From the NCBI RefSeq assembly GCF_018138385.1, contig NZ_JAGSIE010000015.1, forward strand, positions 1 to 64,000: a DNA stretch of 64,000 bases, in the 5' to 3' direction. The notes under the pieces were generated by a model. It ran no database searches, was not told where the DNA came from, and worked only from the letters and a program-made list of their open reading frames with translations. This DNA is from Allobacillus saliphilus. GTDB taxonomy: Bacteria > Bacillota > Bacilli > Bacillales > Alkalibacillaceae. Both the position numbers and the translations under genes were made by a program. This document shows positions 62,709-64,000 of the stretch, one piece after another; positions within the stretch are counted from its first letter, which is position 1; each line of letters opens with the position of its first letter.

Positions 62709-63344
62709 ATGCTAGAGTCTCGACTATTCGAAATGATGATGAATTATCGTCAAGCAACTTCAAGAACGAATCATTTTTCTTCGGTCAATCAATCGGGGAA
62801 TCACACGTCAACCGGCCAATTATTCCAACAACTTTTTTCTACATATATGCAACCGAGTAACAACCAATCGCTTTACTTAAATCAGCCGAGTCCTCAACAA
62901 CCAGGATTCGCAGTTGGTCAACTACCGTATACACATCAGACGACACCCATTCCAACGATGAATGAAGGCGATCAAAAAACGAGCAGCTTCGATGAGTTGA
63001 TCCAACAAGCAGCAGATAAGTTCAATGTCGACATCTCATTGATTAAGCGTGTCATCCAAGCAGAGTCTAACTTTAACCCGAACGCAGTCAGCTATGCCGG
63101 AGCGTCCGGCCTAATGCAACTGATGCCTGCCACCGCAAAAGGCTTAGGCGTTACAGATTTATTTGACCCGAAACAGAACATAGAAGGTGGGGTCAAATAT
63201 TTAAAGGATATGCTGAATCGTTATGATGGCAATGTCACACTCGCCCTAGCTGCCTATAATGCAGGTCCAGGAAATGTTGACCGCCATAACGGCGTCCCAC
63301 CTTTTGAAGAAACACAGAAATACATCAAGAAAATATTAGGATAG
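62709..63344 (+). CDS. Lytic transglycosylase (SLT domain), YjbJ-like
   Basis: A 211-residue protein. Residues about 95-205 are the SLT domain: KRVIQAESNFNPNAVSYAGA (catalytic Glu), SGLMQLMPATAKGLG, VKYLKDMLNRYDGNV and ALAAYNAGPGNV. The first 90 residues are Gln/Asn/Ser-rich with no clear signal peptide, as in Bacillus YjbJ. It cleaves peptidoglycan. The ATG at 62709 is 10 bases after AAAGGT; a GTG nine bases earlier is too close. A terminator follows. Confidence 0.87.
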   Translation: MLESRLFEMMMNYRQATSRTNHFSSVNQSGNHTSTGQLFQQLFSTYMQPSNNQSLYLNQPSPQQPGFAVGQLPYTHQTTPIPTMNEGDQKTSSFDELIQQAADKFNVDISLIKRVIQAESNFNPNAVSYAGASGLMQLMPATAKGLGVTDLFDPKQNIEGGVKYLKDMLNRYDGNVTLALAAYNAGPGNVDRHNGVPPFEETQKYIKKILG

Positions 63345-63347
63345 GAC

Positions 63348-63375
63348 ACGTTCGCGTAGTTGCGAACGTTTTTTG
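63348..63375 (+). terminator. Terminator after the transglycosylase gene
   Basis: ACGTTCGC-N4-GCGAACGTTTTTTG, an 8-bp stem with T run. Confidence 0.9.
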
Positions 63376-63394
63376 TTGGATTTCTCTTAAACGT

Positions 63395-63688
63395 TGAAGC
63401 ATTGTGAATTAATGTTGAAGCATTGTGAATTAATGTTGAAGCATTGTGAACTAATGTTGAAGGTTTGCAAATTAATGTTGAAGCATTGCAAATTAATGTA
63501 GAAGCTCCGCAAATCAACATTGAAGCATCGCAAATGAAGACTGAAGCCGTACGAATAAACACTGAAGTATCGCAAATGAACACTGAAGCCGCGCAAATGA
63601 ACACTGAAGCCGCGCAAATGAACACTGAAGCTCAGCAAATAAACACTGAAGTCACGCGAAATAACACTGAAGCGCTACTAAAGATTGA
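63395..63688. repeat. Tandem array, 21-bp period, fourteen units
   Basis: TGAAG (or AGAAG once) recurs at 63395 and then every 21 bases to 63668, with no slippage over 14 units even though the unit drifts from CATTGTGAATTAATGT to CCGCGCAAATGAACAC. From 63465 on, the plus frame is open and gives heptads such as TEAAQMN, but the earlier units contain TGA stops and no ribosome site is present. It is the longest 21-bp array here. It fills the gap between two terminators. Confidence 0.9.
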
Positions 63689-63701
63689 CTCGAAATTATT
63701 T

Positions 63702-63732
63702 AAAAAAGGACCCATAGATTCGCTATGAGTCC
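63702..63732 (-). terminator. Terminator after the gamma-lyase gene
   Basis: GGACCCATAG and CTATGAGTCC pair (one G-U); six T follow on the minus strand. Confidence 0.85.
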
Positions 63733-63744
63733 TCAATGATTTAT

Positions 63745-64000
63745 TTATGAAGAATGGGCGTGTTCGCCAACAAGGTTCAAGCTTGCTTGTAGATCTTCCC
63801 AAATATCCTCCCAATTTTCTAGGCCGCAAGACATCCGAATCAACGAATTACTAATACCCATTTTCAATCGTTCTTCTTCCGGAATGACTGCGTGTGTCAT
63901 CGTTGCCGGGTGTTGAATAATCGTTTCAGCATCACCTAAGCTGACGGCAATTTTCATAAAGGTCAACCGATTCAACAATGCCTGTGCCTCTGCTTTATCG
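63745..64000 (-). CDS. Cys/Met metabolism PLP enzyme, C-terminal part only
   Basis: The gene runs off the right edge; 84 C-terminal codons are present. MKIAVSLGDAETIIQHPATM followed by THAVIPEEERLKMGISNSLI, then RMSCGLENWEDIWEDLQASL, is the ending of cystathionine gamma-lyase / methionine gamma-lyase / O-acetylhomoserine sulfhydrylase proteins. SLGDAETIIQHPATMTHA is closest to methionine gamma-lyase types. The PLP lysine is outside the window. The exact enzyme cannot be decided. Confidence 0.85.
   Translation of the reverse strand, partial: DKAEAQALLNRLTFMKIAVSLGDAETIIQHPATMTHAVIPEEERLKMGISNSLIRMSCGLENWEDIWEDLQASLNLVGEHAHSS

Noticed and set aside
63465-63728. 87-codon heptad-repeat frame (TEAAQMN)
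   Set aside because: Coiled-coil-like but the start has no ribosome site, the upstream part of the same array holds stops, and it reads through the neighbour's terminator.

Overview
The window is a 64 kb chromosomal stretch of a low-GC, endospore-forming Bacillaceae. Evidence for this includes a small acid-soluble spore protein of the SspH family, a CotF-like coat protein, strong GGAGG-type ribosome binding sites with frequent TTG/GTG starts, a PhoP-type tandem box ahead of pstS, a perfect CcpA cre site and an ECF sigma/anti-sigma pair. Sodium-channel and TRAP/TTT transporter genes fit a marine, saline or alkaline lifestyle, but the genus cannot be named from this window. No rRNA, tRNA, IS element, prophage or CRISPR was seen.

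Layout. 0.2-8 kb: a DUF421 membrane protein broken by a homopolymer slip, a glycine/D-amino-acid oxidase-type flavoprotein, then a GntR regulator with promoter and operator heading a catabolic cluster (DUF2848 protein, nitrilase-family amidohydrolase, cupin) and a DctPQM TRAP transporter. 8.4-14 kb: a CitA/DcuS-type sensor kinase and its response regulator, then a cre-controlled TctCBA tricarboxylate transporter. 14-23 kb: GNAT acetyltransferase, RocB-like M20 peptidase, an Ntn-hydrolase-like protein, ECF sigma and anti-sigma, CshA-type helicase, thiolase and several small genes. 23-28 kb: an LRR-TraB lipoprotein, pgi, a PrgY-type TraB protein and rlmN. 29-36 kb: sspH, a DUF3231 protein, a NatAB/YhaQP-type ABC exporter, nadE with a cysteine hydrolase, a FrnE-like DsbA protein, a Gly/Tyr-rich protein and an MBL-fold hydrolase. 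37-41 kb: a YeeE/YedE sulfur transporter and a sulfonate/taurine-type ABC importer. 41-49 kb: an NTF2-like pseudogene, a thioesterase, a TPR-type regulator divergent from a previously unlisted 49-codon exported-peptide gene, a GAF-EAL protein, small enzymes, a MurE-like ligase and an MFS carrier. 50-57 kb: NaChBac-type channel, coat protein, thiD/pdxK and pstSCAB. 57-64 kb: MFS carrier, cysK, the kynurenine pathway (kynA facing kynB-kynU), a lytic transglycosylase and the 3' end of a Cys/Met gamma-lyase gene.

Two signals stand out. First, the XRE-TPR regulator plus divergent signal-peptide-bearing mini-gene looks like an undescribed RRNPP (PlcR-PapR / NprR-NprX type) quorum-sensing pair. Second, intergenic spaces carry seven tandem arrays of unrelated or loosely related sequence whose periods are either 21 bp (14, 49.7 and 63.4 kb; exactly phased over 8, 7 and 14 units) or 51-53 bp (0, 2, 28.5 and 57 kb). 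Both periods are whole multiples of the DNA helical turn, which suggests a structural or protein-binding role rather than coding.

In each of the three operons where a binding-protein gene precedes its permease genes (dctP, tctC, pstS), a strong stem-loop sits just after the binding-protein gene. This would favour excess binding protein over membrane subunits.
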